Position numbers and translations under genes: made by a program. Shown in pieces: positions 1 to 8,328 of a DNA stretch of 45,922 bases (its first letter is position 1; each line of letters opens with the position of its first letter). This DNA comes from an uncultured Eubacteriales bacterium. GTDB lineage: Bacteria > Bacillota > Clostridia > TANB77 > CAG-508. Under the pieces are notes generated by a model. That model made no database searches. It was not told where the DNA came from and was given only the letters and a program-made list of their open reading frames with translations. The stretch lies in the NCBI GenBank assembly GCA_949288095.1, contig CASEIX010000003.1:1-45922 (forward strand). The letters are read 5' to 3'.

Positions 1-158
1 AAAGTAACTCTTTTTAAATCTTTTTGTTTTAACATTAAATATTCCACCTTCCTATTTTGGCTATATTTTCTATTTTTATACATCTAGGGTGAAATATTCG
101 TTTCTAAACTTTTAAGGTGATTTTATCATAAATTAAATACATTCCTAAATCAAAAATC

Positions 159-187
159 TTGTCATTTATGTAAATTTATGATATAAT
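159..187 (+). promoter_or_regulatory. Sigma-A type promoter of the first gene
   Basis: TTGTCA at 159-164, a 17-base spacer, then a perfect TATAAT at 182-187. It lies about 48 bases before the ATG at 236, which has an AGGAG ribosome site. The rest of 1-158 shows no gene or obvious structure. Confidence 0.7.
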
Positions 188-235
188 TTATTAGATATTT
201 GAAAAAATTTTCAAAAAAGAAAGGAGCTAAGCAAC

Positions 236-517
236 ATGATACGGACACCTTTAGAAAAAAGCAAAGTTGAGGCTGGTAAAATTTTTATTCAGCCTATTTA
301 CAAGGGGAATTTAGTAACGCTCAGTTTACTGATAGTATATCCCCATTCTAAGATTGCAGTCCATACACACAAGGAGGACTGCGAGTGGTATCTGAATATC
401 AAAACAGGAGAATCCCATTTTTGTGATATAGGCGGGTCTCATGGATACTCTAATGATACTGATAAGAAACAACTTCTTTTATCTGTAAAAGCAAAGAAAG
501 AGTTGTCAGAAGCTTAA
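236..517 (+). CDS. Small cupin-like hypothetical protein, atypical composition
   Basis: A 93-residue protein that I do not firmly recognise. The HTHKEDCEWYLNIKTGE stretch (about residues 44-60) resembles the histidine/glutamate metal-binding strand of small cupins, so a cupin-like fold is an inference only. Its own promoter (159-187), an AGGAG site 8 bases before ATG and a downstream hairpin (542-576) make it a single-gene unit. Codon use differs from its neighbours: CTG, CTC, CCC, AAG, GAG, GAC and TGC appear in a window dominated by AT-ending codons, which hints at recent transfer. Codon 3 is CGG, the only in-frame CGG here that is not at a frameshift junction. Skipping its C would give a stop after five codons. 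Confidence 0.6.
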   Translation: MIRTPLEKSKVEAGKIFIQPIYKGNLVTLSLLIVYPHSKIAVHTHKEDCEWYLNIKTGESHFCDIGGSHGYSNDTDKKQLLLSVKAKKELSEA

Positions 518-541
518 TCATAAAAACTAACTTTCTTCTGT

Positions 542-576
542 GCAAGAGAGCCCTGTACTCCACAAGGCTCTCTTGC
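542..576. terminator. Hairpin between convergent genes
   Basis: A perfect 11-bp stem (GCAAGAGAGCC at 542-552 with GGCTCTCTTGC at 566-576) and a 13-base loop. It lies between the stop of the first gene and the convergent clpC stop. There is only a weak T-rich tail, so it may act for both genes. Confidence 0.6.
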
Positions 577-601
577 TATCTTTATAAAGTATTAAATTCC
601 T

Positions 602-3073
602 TTATTTCTCTACAACCACTTTCTCATCTTTAACGCCAATCTTGTTAACTTTATTCTTTTTCAATTTTCCATCTAATATTTCTTCAGCTAAGCTATCTTC
701 TAATACACTTTGAATCGTTCTTCTTAAAGGTCTTGCTCCAAAGTTTTTATCAATTCCTTTACTTGCAATTAGCTTTTTAACAGATGGTTCTATTTCGATA
801 TTAATTTTTTGGTCTTTTAGTCTAGCCACTACTTCTTTTAACATAATATCAATAATTTTGTCTATTTCTTTATCTGTTAATTTATGGAATACGATAATTT
901 CATCAATACGATTGATAAATTCTGGTCTTAATTCTTTTTTCAAAGCTTCCATCACTTCTTTTTTGATTTCTTCATATTCTTTTTTCGCTTTTTCTTCTAC
1001 TTTTTGCTTATCATCATTTGTTGCATTTGCTGAAAATCCTAAAGATTTTTTATCTGTAATTAATCTTGCTCCTATATTAGAAGTCATGATAATGACTGTA
1101 TTTTTAAAGTTAACGGTTCTTCCTTGGCTATCTGTTAATCTACCATCTTCTAGTATTTGAAGTAACATATTCATCACATCTGGATGTGCTTTTTCGATTT
1201 CATCAAATAAGATAACAGAATATGGTTTTCTTCTGATTTTCTCTGTTAATTGACCACCTTCATCAAATCCTACATATCCTGGAGGTGAACCAATTAATTT
1301 AGATACAGAATGTGGTTCCATATATTCAGACATGTCAATTCTGATCATGGCATTTTCATCACCAAATAGGCATTCTGCTAATGCTTTTGATAATTCTGTT
1401 TTACCAACACCTGTTGGTCCTAGGAATAAGAATGAACCGATTGGTCTTTTAGGGTCTTTTAATCCGACTCTTCCTCTTCTAATTGCTTTTGCGACTGCTT
1501 CTACGGCTTCATTTTGACCAATAACTCTTTCATGCAAGTTTTCTTCTAGATGTTTTAATCTTTCATTTTCATCCTCTGTTATCTTTTTAGCTGGAATTCC
1601 TGTCCAACTTGAAATTACTTCTGCAATATTTTCCTCTGTAATGTCTGTTACAGATTTATTGTTTTTATTTTTCCATTTATTTTGTTCTTTTTCATATTTT
1701 GCTTTTAATTCTTTTTCTTTATCTCTTAAAGATGCTGCTTTTTCAAACTTTTGAATTTTAACCGCTTCTTCCTTGTCTTTTGTTACATTGGCAAGTTCTT
1801 CTTCCAATTCTTTTAAAGAGTCTGGTTCTGTATATGTTCTTAATCTTGCTCTTGACGCAGCCTCATCAATTAAGTCAATCGCTTTATCTGGTAAATATCT
1901 ATCATTAATATATCTTACAGATAATTTAACTGCTGCCTCTATTGCTTCATCTGTTATTTTAACATTATGATGGGCTTCATATTTATCTTTAATACCTTTT
2001 AAAATGGTAATCGTATCTTTTTCTGATGGTTCATTAACCGTTACTGGACTAAATCTTCTCTCTAAGGCAGAGTCCTTTTCAATGAATTTTCTATATTCAT
2101 TTAAAGTGGTTGCTCCTACTAATTGAATTTCTCCTCTTGCCAATAATGGTTTTAAAATATTGGCAGCATCAATTGCTCCTTCTGCTGAACCTGCTCCTAC
2201 AATGGTATGAATTTCATCAATAAATAGGATAACATCTCCTGCCTTTTTAACTTCATTTAATGCTTTTTTAATTCTTTCTTCAAAATCTCCTCTGTATTTT
2301 GCTCCAGCTACCATACTAGAAATATCTACTGTTACCACTCTTTTATTTTTTAGAATTTCTGGAACATCTCCTGACACAATTTTTTGTGCCAATCCTTCTA
2401 CGACTGCTGTTTTACCAACACCTGGTTCACCAATTAAGCAAGGATTATTTTTCGTTCTTCTTGATAAAATTTGGATAACCCTTTCGATTTCTTCTTTTCT
2501 TCCAATAATTGGGTCTAATTTTCCTTCTTTTGCTTTTTCTGTTAAATCTTCACCAAATTGATTCAATGTTGGCGTTTGGTTATAGCTTCCAGATTTTCTT
2601 CTTCCATGTTTAGAATCACTTTCTCCTGCTAAATCCTCTCCTTCATTAATCACTCTGATAATTTCTCCATATAGCTTTGGAATATTGACATTTAATTCAA
2701 TCAAAATTCTTGCTGCTACACTATCTCCTTCTCTTAATAATCCAATTAAAAGATGTTCTGTTCCTATATAGTTATATCCTAATTTTCTTGCTTCAATAAA
2801 AGCATTTTCAATAACTCTTTTGGTTCTTGGTGTAAATCCTAATGTCTCTTCAATTGGTTCATCCTTTCCAACCAATTCAATCGTTACATCAATAATATTT
2901 TCTGCTGTAATCTCTTGGTTTTCTAAAACTTTAGATGCTACACCACTGCCTTCTTTTGCTAAACCATATAGCAAATGTTCTGTTCCTATATATCTATGTC
3001 CTAATTCTAAAGCTGCATCATTGGCAATTTCTATTGCCTTTTTTGCTCTACTTGTAAAATTATATGTCATCAT
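602..3073 (-). CDS. clpC: ATP-dependent Clp protease ATPase subunit ClpC
   Basis: A cytoplasmic Hsp100 unfoldase that feeds aggregated or phospho-arginine-marked proteins to ClpP; 823 residues, the usual ClpC length. Seen in order: two Clp_N repeats (about 1-145), AAA domain 1 with Walker A GEPGVGKT near residue 217 and Walker B ILFIDEIHT, a coiled-coil middle domain with a UVR-like stretch (KFEKAASLRDKEKELK), and AAA domain 2 with GPTGVGKTE and a C-terminal ClpB_D2-small region. SLGFSAN in domain 2 fits the ClpP-docking loop. The start at 3073 is chosen because AAGGTAAGG lies just before it; 3070 is equally possible. Last gene of ctsR-mcsA-mcsB-clpC, controlled from the CtsR operator at 5298-5314. 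Confidence 0.96.
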   Translation of the reverse strand: MMTYNFTSRAKKAIEIANDAALELGHRYIGTEHLLYGLAKEGSGVASKVLENQEITAENIIDVTIELVGKDEPIEETLGFTPRTKRVIENAFIEARKLGYNYIGTEHLLIGLLREGDSVAARILIELNVNIPKLYGEIIRVINEGEDLAGESDSKHGRRKSGSYNQTPTLNQFGEDLTEKAKEGKLDPIIGRKEEIERVIQILSRRTKNNPCLIGEPGVGKTAVVEGLAQKIVSGDVPEILKNKRVVTVDISSMVAGAKYRGDFEERIKKALNEVKKAGDVILFIDEIHTIVGAGSAEGAIDAANILKPLLARGEIQLVGATTLNEYRKFIEKDSALERRFSPVTVNEPSEKDTITILKGIKDKYEAHHNVKITDEAIEAAVKLSVRYINDRYLPDKAIDLIDEAASRARLRTYTEPDSLKELEEELANVTKDKEEAVKIQKFEKAASLRDKEKELKAKYEKEQNKWKNKNNKSVTDITEENIAEVISSWTGIPAKKITEDENERLKHLEENLHERVIGQNEAVEAVAKAIRRGRVGLKDPKRPIGSFLFLGPTGVGKTELSKALAECLFGDENAMIRIDMSEYMEPHSVSKLIGSPPGYVGFDEGGQLTEKIRRKPYSVILFDEIEKAHPDVMNMLLQILEDGRLTDSQGRTVNFKNTVIIMTSNIGARLITDKKSLGFSANATNDDKQKVEEKAKKEYEEIKKEVMEALKKELRPEFINRIDEIIVFHKLTDKEIDKIIDIMLKEVVARLKDQKINIEIEPSVKKLIASKGIDKNFGARPLRRTIQSVLEDSLAEEILDGKLKKNKVNKIGVKDEKVVVEK

Positions 3074-3097
3074 TATCACCTTACCTTTCTTTTTTGT

Positions 3098-3125
3098 CCC
3101 ATTGGGGACGTTTCCTTTTGGACAT
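3098..3125. repeat. Small GTCCC/GGGAC hairpin between mcsB and clpC
   Basis: On the minus strand GTCCC-CAAT-GGGAC forms a short stem, preceded by TGTCC/GGAAAC. It lies just after the mcsB stop and before the clpC ribosome site. It shares its core with GTCCCC elements elsewhere in the window and could be a partial terminator or processing site inside the operon. Confidence 0.4.
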
Positions 3126-3127
3126 TT

Positions 3128-4135
3128 TTATTGCCTAATCACTTGTTTTATCATTTCAGCTCTCTTGATTTCTCTATCTAATCTTTCATATTGTTGTCCA
3201 AAATATTTTTGTAAATTACCTGGTTGTATGTATAAGTACAACTTTTGTATTTGTAAATCAGATAATTCTTTTAAGATTCCTAAATCTACTCCTAGTTTTA
3301 CAGTAGATAATAGATTTTCTGCTTCTTCCATCGTAATCTTTTTACAATTTGTTAAAATTCCATAATTTCTATAAATTAAGTCTTCTACTTCAATTCCTTC
3401 ATTTGCCAAAAATCTCCTAGCTTCTCTTTCTTGTTTGATAACTTTTTCTACAATAATCTTAATATTTTGTATAATTTCATTTTCTGTAATTCCTAATGTT
3501 TTCTTATTAGATATCTCATACATATCTCCTACGATATGACCTTCTTCATCATAAACACCTTTGATATGAATTCCAAAGTTATTAATGGCTTCTAATACTT
3601 TTTCTGTATTTCTTGTTTTTGCTAAAGCTGGTAAATGTAGTTTTACAGAAGCTTTTAAACCTGTTCCGATATTATTAGGACAAGCTGTTAAATAGCCATA
3701 TTGTTTGCTAACTGAGTAGCCAAATATGTCTTCTATTTTTTTATCCATTTCAATCGCTAAATTTAATGTGCTTTCTAATTCTAATCCACTACTAAATACC
3801 TGAATTTTTAGATGATCGTCTTCTCCTATCATTATACAAATATTTTCTTCATCATTGACTAAAATAGCACCTATATTTCCTGATTCAAAAGCGAAATGAT
3901 AATTAATCAATCCTTTTTCCACCAAACTTAATTTTGTAATATCATCCATGTCTTCTAGTTTCAAAAATCTTAGTCCATATCCAATTTGATATATATTATC
4001 CTTTATTTTATTCTCCAATTCTTGTAATTCTTTTGGACTTAAATGAAAATTATATCCTTGTATATTTCTTGAAAAACGTATTCTTGTATTGATTGCTATA
4101 TCTGATTCTTTTCCACTTTGTAAATACCAATTCAT
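3128..4135 (-). CDS. mcsB: Protein arginine kinase McsB
   Basis: Phosphorylates arginine side chains on CtsR and damaged proteins, tagging them for ClpC-ClpP; cytoplasmic. 335 residues, phosphagen-kinase catalytic fold. Visible marks: RIRFSRNIQGYNF near the N-terminus and the active-site stretch TACPNNIGTGLKASVKLHLP mid-protein, which matches the CPxNxGTG signature with its catalytic Cys. The start is put at 4135 (MNWYLQSG), because an ATG at 4147 would sit against the AAGAAAGG ribosome site. Third gene of the CtsR operon, following mcsA after about 115 bases that hold a small hairpin. Confidence 0.95.
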   Translation of the reverse strand: MNWYLQSGKESDIAINTRIRFSRNIQGYNFHLSPKELQELENKIKDNIYQIGYGLRFLKLEDMDDITKLSLVEKGLINYHFAFESGNIGAILVNDEENICIMIGEDDHLKIQVFSSGLELESTLNLAIEMDKKIEDIFGYSVSKQYGYLTACPNNIGTGLKASVKLHLPALAKTRNTEKVLEAINNFGIHIKGVYDEEGHIVGDMYEISNKKTLGITENEIIQNIKIIVEKVIKQEREARRFLANEGIEVEDLIYRNYGILTNCKKITMEEAENLLSTVKLGVDLGILKELSDLQIQKLYLYIQPGNLQKYFGQQYERLDREIKRAEMIKQVIRQ

Positions 4136-4198
4136 TCTATTTATCATCCTTTCTTAACATTTTCTATACTTTCTTTATAAAATCTATCTTGTATCAAG

Positions 4199-4221
4199 AA
4201 CTAAAAAACTATTTTTTAGTT
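4199..4221. other. Perfect 10-bp hairpin in the mcsA-mcsB gap
   Basis: AACTAAAAAA pairs perfectly with TTTTTTAGTT around a 3-base loop. It lies just after the mcsA stop on the minus strand and has no T tract after it, so it looks more like an mRNA-processing or stability element than a terminator. Confidence 0.4.
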
Positions 4222-4250
4222 TAACATCATACCATATTATAAAATCAATC

Positions 4251-4814
4251 TTATTTATTTTCTTCCATTTTTTTAATTTCGTCTCTTAGTTTTGCTGCAT
4301 CTTCATAACGTTCCTCTTTAATAGCTTGTTTTAAGTCCTCTTTTAATCCTTCTAATTTTTCTTCTGGAGTCTCTTCTTTTTTGTTTTGTTCCTTATTCTC
4401 TTTTCTTTCTTGTCTTTCTTCTATTTTCTTATCAATACTTTTTCCTAATCTTCCTACATGTTGATTGCTACTTTGGATTCTTCTAATAATAGGATCTAAT
4501 CTATCTTGAAAAACATCATAGCAATTTGCACAGCCTACTCTTCCCGTATGTGCTATATCCTCAAATGTATATCCACAATTATCACATTTTAATGTTTTTA
4601 ATTCATTAAACATTGGCATAAATTCTGTATTTGAAAAATCTTCTAAGAAATCTCCGAAAAAACTTGAAAAGTTAATTGGCATATCTAATCCAATCTCACC
4701 AATTCCTAATTTTTTACTACACTCCTCACATAAATTCAATTCTCTTCTGACCCCATTTATATTTTCTGAATATCTTACGTTTGCTTCTCTTTTTTTACAA
4801 TTATCACATAACAT
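4251..4814 (-). CDS. mcsA: McsA, zinc-binding activator of McsB
   Basis: A 187-residue activator of the arginine kinase McsB. N-terminal CxxC pairs are visible: CDNC at 3-6, CEEC near 29, then CDNCGYTF and CANC around residues 78-98, together giving the zinc sites typical of McsA. The C-terminus carries a UVR motif (LKQAIKEERYEDAAKLRDEIKKME) preceded by a highly charged, Glu/Lys-rich linker of about 35 residues. It starts 13 bases after the ctsR stop with a GGAGG-type site, so it is clearly co-transcribed with ctsR. Confidence 0.94.
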   Translation of the reverse strand: MLCDNCKKREANVRYSENINGVRRELNLCEECSKKLGIGEIGLDMPINFSSFFGDFLEDFSNTEFMPMFNELKTLKCDNCGYTFEDIAHTGRVGCANCYDVFQDRLDPIIRRIQSSNQHVGRLGKSIDKKIEERQERKENKEQNKKEETPEEKLEGLKEDLKQAIKEERYEDAAKLRDEIKKMEENK

Positions 4815-4827
4815 AATAATTCCTCCT

Positions 4828-5274
4828 TTATTCTATATTTAATAACATATTTTTAAATATCTTTGCTCTTAATTTATCCTTTACATCTTTTGCTAACAAC
4901 AATACATTATCACTTGTTGCCACTTTTAAGAGCTTTGCTTCTTCTTTAGTGATTAAGTCATAAGTTAGAAAGTCACTAATGAGTATATCCACATCATTAG
5001 AAGTCATTTCCTCTCCAATATTTTTAATAATGTGCATAAAATAATCTGACTTTGTATTATTGACTTTTTTTATGGTAATATGACCTCCACCACCTCTTTT
5101 GCTTTCTACATAATATCCTTGAGATGGTTTAAATCTTGTTGATATAACATAATTAATTTGTGATGGTACACAATTAAAATGTTCTGCTAATTCATTTCTT
5201 TGTATTTCTACTAATTGATTATCATCATCAAATAAATCTTTTATAAATTCTTCTATGATATCTGACATTCGCAT
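4828..5274 (-). CDS. ctsR: Class III stress gene repressor CtsR
   Basis: A dimeric winged-helix repressor of clp/mcs genes, inactivated in heat through McsB and ClpC. 148 residues. The N-terminal helix-turn-helix includes VEIQRNELAEHFNCVPSQINYVI, followed by the glycine-rich wing SKRGGGGHI, the thermosensing loop known for CtsR. An ATG at 5283 overlaps the AGGAG ribosome site, so the ATG at 5274 (MRMSDIIEEF, 9-base spacing) is preferred. First gene of the operon and autoregulated through the operator directly upstream. Confidence 0.95.
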   Translation of the reverse strand: MRMSDIIEEFIKDLFDDDNQLVEIQRNELAEHFNCVPSQINYVISTRFKPSQGYYVESKRGGGGHITIKKVNNTKSDYFMHIIKNIGEEMTSNDVDILISDFLTYDLITKEEAKLLKVATSDNVLLLAKDVKDKLRAKIFKNMLLNIE

Positions 5275-5297
5275 TGGTCTCATCTCCTTTTTTTGAC

Positions 5298-5314
5298 TTT
5301 GACTTTCTTTGACC
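5298..5314 (-). promoter_or_regulatory. CtsR operator
   Basis: On the minus strand GGTCAAA-GAA-AGTCAAA exactly matches the known CtsR heptad direct repeat (RGTCAAA, 3-base gap, RGTCAAA). A third GTCAAA follows at 5292-5297. It sits just after the -10 box, where it would block the promoter. Confidence 0.93.
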
Positions 5315-5323
5315 TACATTTCT

Positions 5324-5351
5324 ATTATACTCCCTTTTTATATTTTTTCAA
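5324..5351 (-). promoter_or_regulatory. Sigma-A promoter of the ctsR operon
   Basis: On the minus strand TTGAAA (5351-5346), a 16-base spacer, and TATAAT (5329-5324), ending 9 bases before the CtsR operator. Confidence 0.75.
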
Positions 5352-5436
5352 CTTTATTTTTATTTGCTTTTTTGACATTTTATAGTAAATATTCTTATTT
5401 TAAATAATTTTTATTAATTTTTATACTTTTTTCTCA

Positions 5437-5673
5437 TTATTTTTCACTTTTTCTTTTATTTTTGTTGTTTTTTCCTTTTGTCATATTATGCAATTCTTCT
5501 GCCCTTTCTTTTTGATTTGGTAAAGAAATCCATGCAAAATAGGATGAAATAAACTCTCCATATTTTGTGCTATCTTCCCCCACTTCATATTTTTCTTCTA
5601 ACTCACTATTCACTCTATGTTCAAAATCTTCATGACTCTTTTTATCAAATTCTCTCGACTTTTTATTATCCAT
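5437..5673 (-). CDS. Small hydrophilic hypothetical protein
   Basis: 78 residues, highly charged, with no membrane segment or signal peptide; I do not recognise it. Two aromatic-rich patches (YGEFISSYFAWISLP at about 41-55) sit between Lys/Glu-rich ends, and the C-terminus is Lys/Asn-rich. A start at 5685 would be a GTG touching the GGAAG ribosome site, so ATG at 5673 is used. It lies alone between the ctsR promoter region and the coiled-coil gene, and its 3' flank shows no clear terminator. Confidence 0.55.
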   Translation of the reverse strand: MDNKKSREFDKKSHEDFEHRVNSELEEKYEVGEDSTKYGEFISSYFAWISLPNQKERAEELHNMTKGKNNKNKRKSEK

Positions 5674-5822
5674 AAAAAAATGCACTTCCTTTTTATTTGT
5701 TACTATTTCATTTTAAATAATAACTTCTATTTTAGGTATGTGCATTTTTTTCTTTTTTATTCACTTAAATGATTTTTTGTTATTATGAACTGAAAATTTT
5801 ATAAAATTTTTTGTTATTCAAA

Positions 5823-6440
5823 CTACACATTTTTCGCCAATATTCTTTTCTCTAAATAGTTTAGTGTTGTCTCTATTTTATGTAGTCTTGCTTCATAAGA
5901 TTCATGCGCAATTTTATTACTTAAGATTTCTTCATCTAATTTCTTTTCTATTTTTTTAAATCTTTTGTCTAAATATTTTATTAAATTTTGAAATTCTGCT
6001 GCAATTTCTTTACTTTGTCTGCTAATTGCTTCTTCAATTTTCTTGTCCATCGCTTTTAATAAACGTTTTTCTTGTTCTGCTAACTTTTGATCAAATCTTT
6101 CTTCCATTGCTGATAATTTTTGGTCAAATCTTTCTTCTAATGCTGATAACTTTTGGTCGAATTTTTCTTCTAATGCTGATAACTTTTGGTCGAATTTTTC
6201 TTCTAATGCTGATAACTTTTGGTCGAATTTTTCTTCTAATGCTAATAATTTTTGATCAAACTTTTCTTCTAGCTTATCTACTTTTATTTCTAATTTATCG
6301 ACCTTTGTTTCTAAATTATCTACTTTTGTCTCTAATTTATCTACCTTTGTTTCTAAAATATCTACTTTCTTTTCTAATGTATCCACTTTTGCTTTTATTT
6401 CTCTTATCTCTTGCAAAATAAGTTCTAAGGTTTCCTGCAT
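5823..6440 (-). CDS. Coiled-coil repeat protein
   Basis: 205 residues, almost entirely predicted coiled coil. Residues about 15-55 are heptads of the type KVDKLET. Residues about 57-110 are 11-residue units of the type ALEEKFDQKLS, and a looser Lys/Glu helix follows. There is no membrane segment or enzymatic motif. The 11-residue units are also near-identical DNA repeats of 33 bp at about 6100-6260. Start chosen at 6440 (MQETLELILQ), since the ATG at 6449 abuts the AAGGAG site. Function unknown; many similar short proteins are phage-tail-like or scaffold-like, and none can be claimed here. Confidence 0.7.
   Translation of the reverse strand: MQETLELILQEIREIKAKVDTLEKKVDILETKVDKLETKVDNLETKVDKLEIKVDKLEEKFDQKLLALEEKFDQKLSALEEKFDQKLSALEEKFDQKLSALEERFDQKLSAMEERFDQKLAEQEKRLLKAMDKKIEEAISRQSKEIAAEFQNLIKYLDKRFKKIEKKLDEEILSNKIAHESYEARLHKIETTLNYLEKRILAKNV
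6100..6260 (-). repeat. 33-bp tandem repeats inside the coiled-coil gene
   Basis: About four to five copies of a 33-bp unit encoding the hendecad EEKFDQKLSAL. The central copies are identical or nearly so at DNA level, implying recent unit expansion. Confidence 0.75.
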
Positions 6441-6474
6441 ATTCCTCATCTCCTTGAATAGAATGATTTTAAAG

Positions 6475-6581
6475 TGAAATGTTAAGATTTAAAAAACAAG
6501 ATTAGAATTTTTTAAGCAACAAAATTGCTCCACGAACTCGAAATCTTCTATAATGATCTCTTAAAAAATTCTCACATTTCA
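6475..6581. repeat. Imperfect inverted repeat in the 6441-6753 gap
   Basis: TGAAATGT (6475-6482) pairs with ACATTTCA (6574-6581), and inside it AGAATTTTTTAAG (6504-6516) pairs perfectly with CTTAAAAAATTCT (6560-6572). It lies between divergent genes, upstream of the coiled-coil gene. The rest of the gap is AT-rich with no gene visible. Confidence 0.5.
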
Positions 6582-6753
6582 TAAAATAAATTTCTAAGAA
6601 TATAAAAAATTAGAACAAAAAATTTTAATTGAATAAAAATGATGAACTGATTATATTATTTTTTATATAAAAAGTCAACAAATTTTTTTATTTTTATAAA
6701 AAAGTTTTATAGTCTTTTCTAACTTACCAACTATCAACATAAAGGAGGATTTC

Positions 6754-7812
6754 ATGTTTCTAAAAAATAACTTTATTGTATTAAAATTAAAAAGAAATTT
6801 TATATCCCTTTTATTTTTACTATTTACACTTTCTATTTTAATATTCTCTAACTCTAATTTATCAGCTGTTAAATCTGGAATTAATCTTTGGGCTACCTCT
6901 GTTGTTCCTTCTTTATTTCCTTTTTTTGTGGCAACAGAACTTTTAATGCATACCAATATCGTTTATCACTTTGGAAATCTTTTAAATCGATTTATGAAGC
7001 CTTTATTTCATATTAGAGGTGAGGGTGCATTTGCTTTTATTATGGGAATTATCAGTGGATATCCAATCGGTGCAAAAATTGCTACCAATTTCAGAAAAGA
7101 GGATATTTGTACAAAAGAAGAATGTGAAAGACTTTTAAGTTTTACAAATAATTCTGGACCTTTATTCATTATTGGCTCTGTTGGTATTTTGCTATATCGA
7201 AATACCATGATTGGTCTTTTACTATTTATGACACATTTACTTGCCTCTTTATCTGTTGGAATCATTTTTCGCTTTTGGAAAAAAGCAAAAGATTGTGATT
7301 CACATCCTTCCACTTCTAAAACATATGCAAATACGAAAACACCAGCCTCTTTTTCTAATTTAGGTGAAATCTTATCAGAAAGTATTGTAAGTAGTATAAA
7401 GTCTATTTTAGTAATTGGTGGATTTGTTGTCATCTTTTCTTCCATTATTTCTATCTTAAAGTCAAGTGGTATAACACACATGGTAGAAATGATTGCAACA
7501 CCATTTTTCAACTTTATACATATTCCCCCTTCTTTTATTGAACCATTGTTTACAGGATTTTTTGAAATTACAAATGGAATCAGTAGTATTTCTAATATTG
7601 CTTGCAAAAAGCTTTCTATTAATATATTGATTACTGCCTTTTTACTTGGATTTGGTGGTATTTCTGTTTTATTACAAGTACTTAGTATCACTTCCAAAAG
7701 TGATTTATCTATTAAACCATATATTTATGGAAAACTATTGCATGGAATCTTAGCAGTTCTTTATACTTTTATATTTATGAATGTATTTCCTTTTTTCAGT
7801 TTTGATTTGTAG
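6754..7812 (+). CDS. ylbJ: Sporulation integral membrane protein YlbJ
   Basis: 352 residues, polytopic membrane protein with about eight hydrophobic segments. The N-terminal part has the family features LWATSVVPSLFPFFVATELL and GIISGYPIGAKIA; the C-terminal part has GFFEITNGI and LGFGGISVLLQV. These fit YlbJ, a sporulation protein with nucleoside-recognition (Gate) domains, known in Bacillus to be needed for spore dipicolinate/heat-resistance steps. A good AAAGGAGG site precedes the ATG. It is monocistronic, followed by an AT-rich gap with a weak hairpin near 7838-7857. The proximity of dpaA and a small unknown gene suggests a loose sporulation cluster. Confidence 0.9.
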   Translation: MFLKNNFIVLKLKRNFISLLFLLFTLSILIFSNSNLSAVKSGINLWATSVVPSLFPFFVATELLMHTNIVYHFGNLLNRFMKPLFHIRGEGAFAFIMGIISGYPIGAKIATNFRKEDICTKEECERLLSFTNNSGPLFIIGSVGILLYRNTMIGLLLFMTHLLASLSVGIIFRFWKKAKDCDSHPSTSKTYANTKTPASFSNLGEILSESIVSSIKSILVIGGFVVIFSSIISILKSSGITHMVEMIATPFFNFIHIPPSFIEPLFTGFFEITNGISSISNIACKKLSINILITAFLLGFGGISVLLQVLSITSKSDLSIKPYIYGKLLHGILAVLYTFIFMNVFPFFSFDL

Positions 7813-7960
7813 ACATATATTGTATTTATTTTACATATATTTTAATAAAGATATTAAAATAAAAAACAGATATTTTTAACGGAAATATTTATTTTGAAAG
7901 AAATAACTTTCGTACCTATCTGTGCCTTTAATCCGAAACAAGAAAGGAATGAATTTTTTT

Positions 7961-8203
7961 ATGGAAAAAGATTTTAATTATTATCAACAACCTTTTATGG
8001 ATTTTAACATGGGAAATCCCAATTTTGATATGAATGAATTATATAAAGATCCTATGTTTAATCCTATCATGCAATATGAACAAGCTTTTAGTTATTATCG
8101 TTATCTATGTATGCAAATGGATTACAAGATAAAATGTAAAGAATATGAAAAATTATGTACTTCTTCTCCTAATTCCGAAAGAAGAGATAATAAAAATCCT
8201 TAA
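7961..8203 (+). CDS. Small Asn/Tyr/Met-rich hypothetical protein
   Basis: 80 residues beginning MEKDFNYYQQPFMDFNMGNP, rich in Asn, Tyr, Met and Phe, with two late cysteines. No membrane segment and no recognised domain. The aromatic/Asn-rich composition is like that of small spore coat-associated proteins, and the gene follows ylbJ, but that is inference only. The ribosome site AGAAAGGA is 12 bases before ATG 7961; ATG 7949 overlaps the site. A clear hairpin terminator follows. Confidence 0.55.
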   Translation: MEKDFNYYQQPFMDFNMGNPNFDMNELYKDPMFNPIMQYEQAFSYYRYLCMQMDYKIKCKEYEKLCTSSPNSERRDNKNP

Positions 8204-8270
8204 CTTCATTATTATAAAGGATTTATATCAATCCCCAGATAGAAAAAATGCAATTTCTTCATATCCAAAA

Positions 8271-8310
8271 ATAGCAATACAATCTTTATTGATTCTATTG
8301 CTATCTTTTT
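8271..8310. terminator. Bidirectional hairpin terminator
   Basis: ATAGCAATA-c-AATC pairs with GATT-c-TATTGCTAT (8271-8304), flanked by a T run on the plus side and an A run on the other. It lies between the small plus-strand gene and the convergent uppP. Confidence 0.75.
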
Positions 8311-8328
8311 ATATCTTATTTAATATGA

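Noticed and set aside
5823..6260. CRISPR array suggested by regular repeats
   Set aside because: The 33-bp units are contiguous, in frame and encode a coiled coil; there are no spacers and no cas genes.
6026..6421. Long plus-strand frame opposite the coiled-coil gene (Leu/Phe-rich)
   Set aside because: It is the complement of the repeated Glu/Lys codons; no start signals and a low-complexity product.
7008..7697. 229-codon minus-strand frame opposite ylbJ
   Set aside because: Antisense shadow of a well-supported membrane protein; no ribosome site or family likeness.
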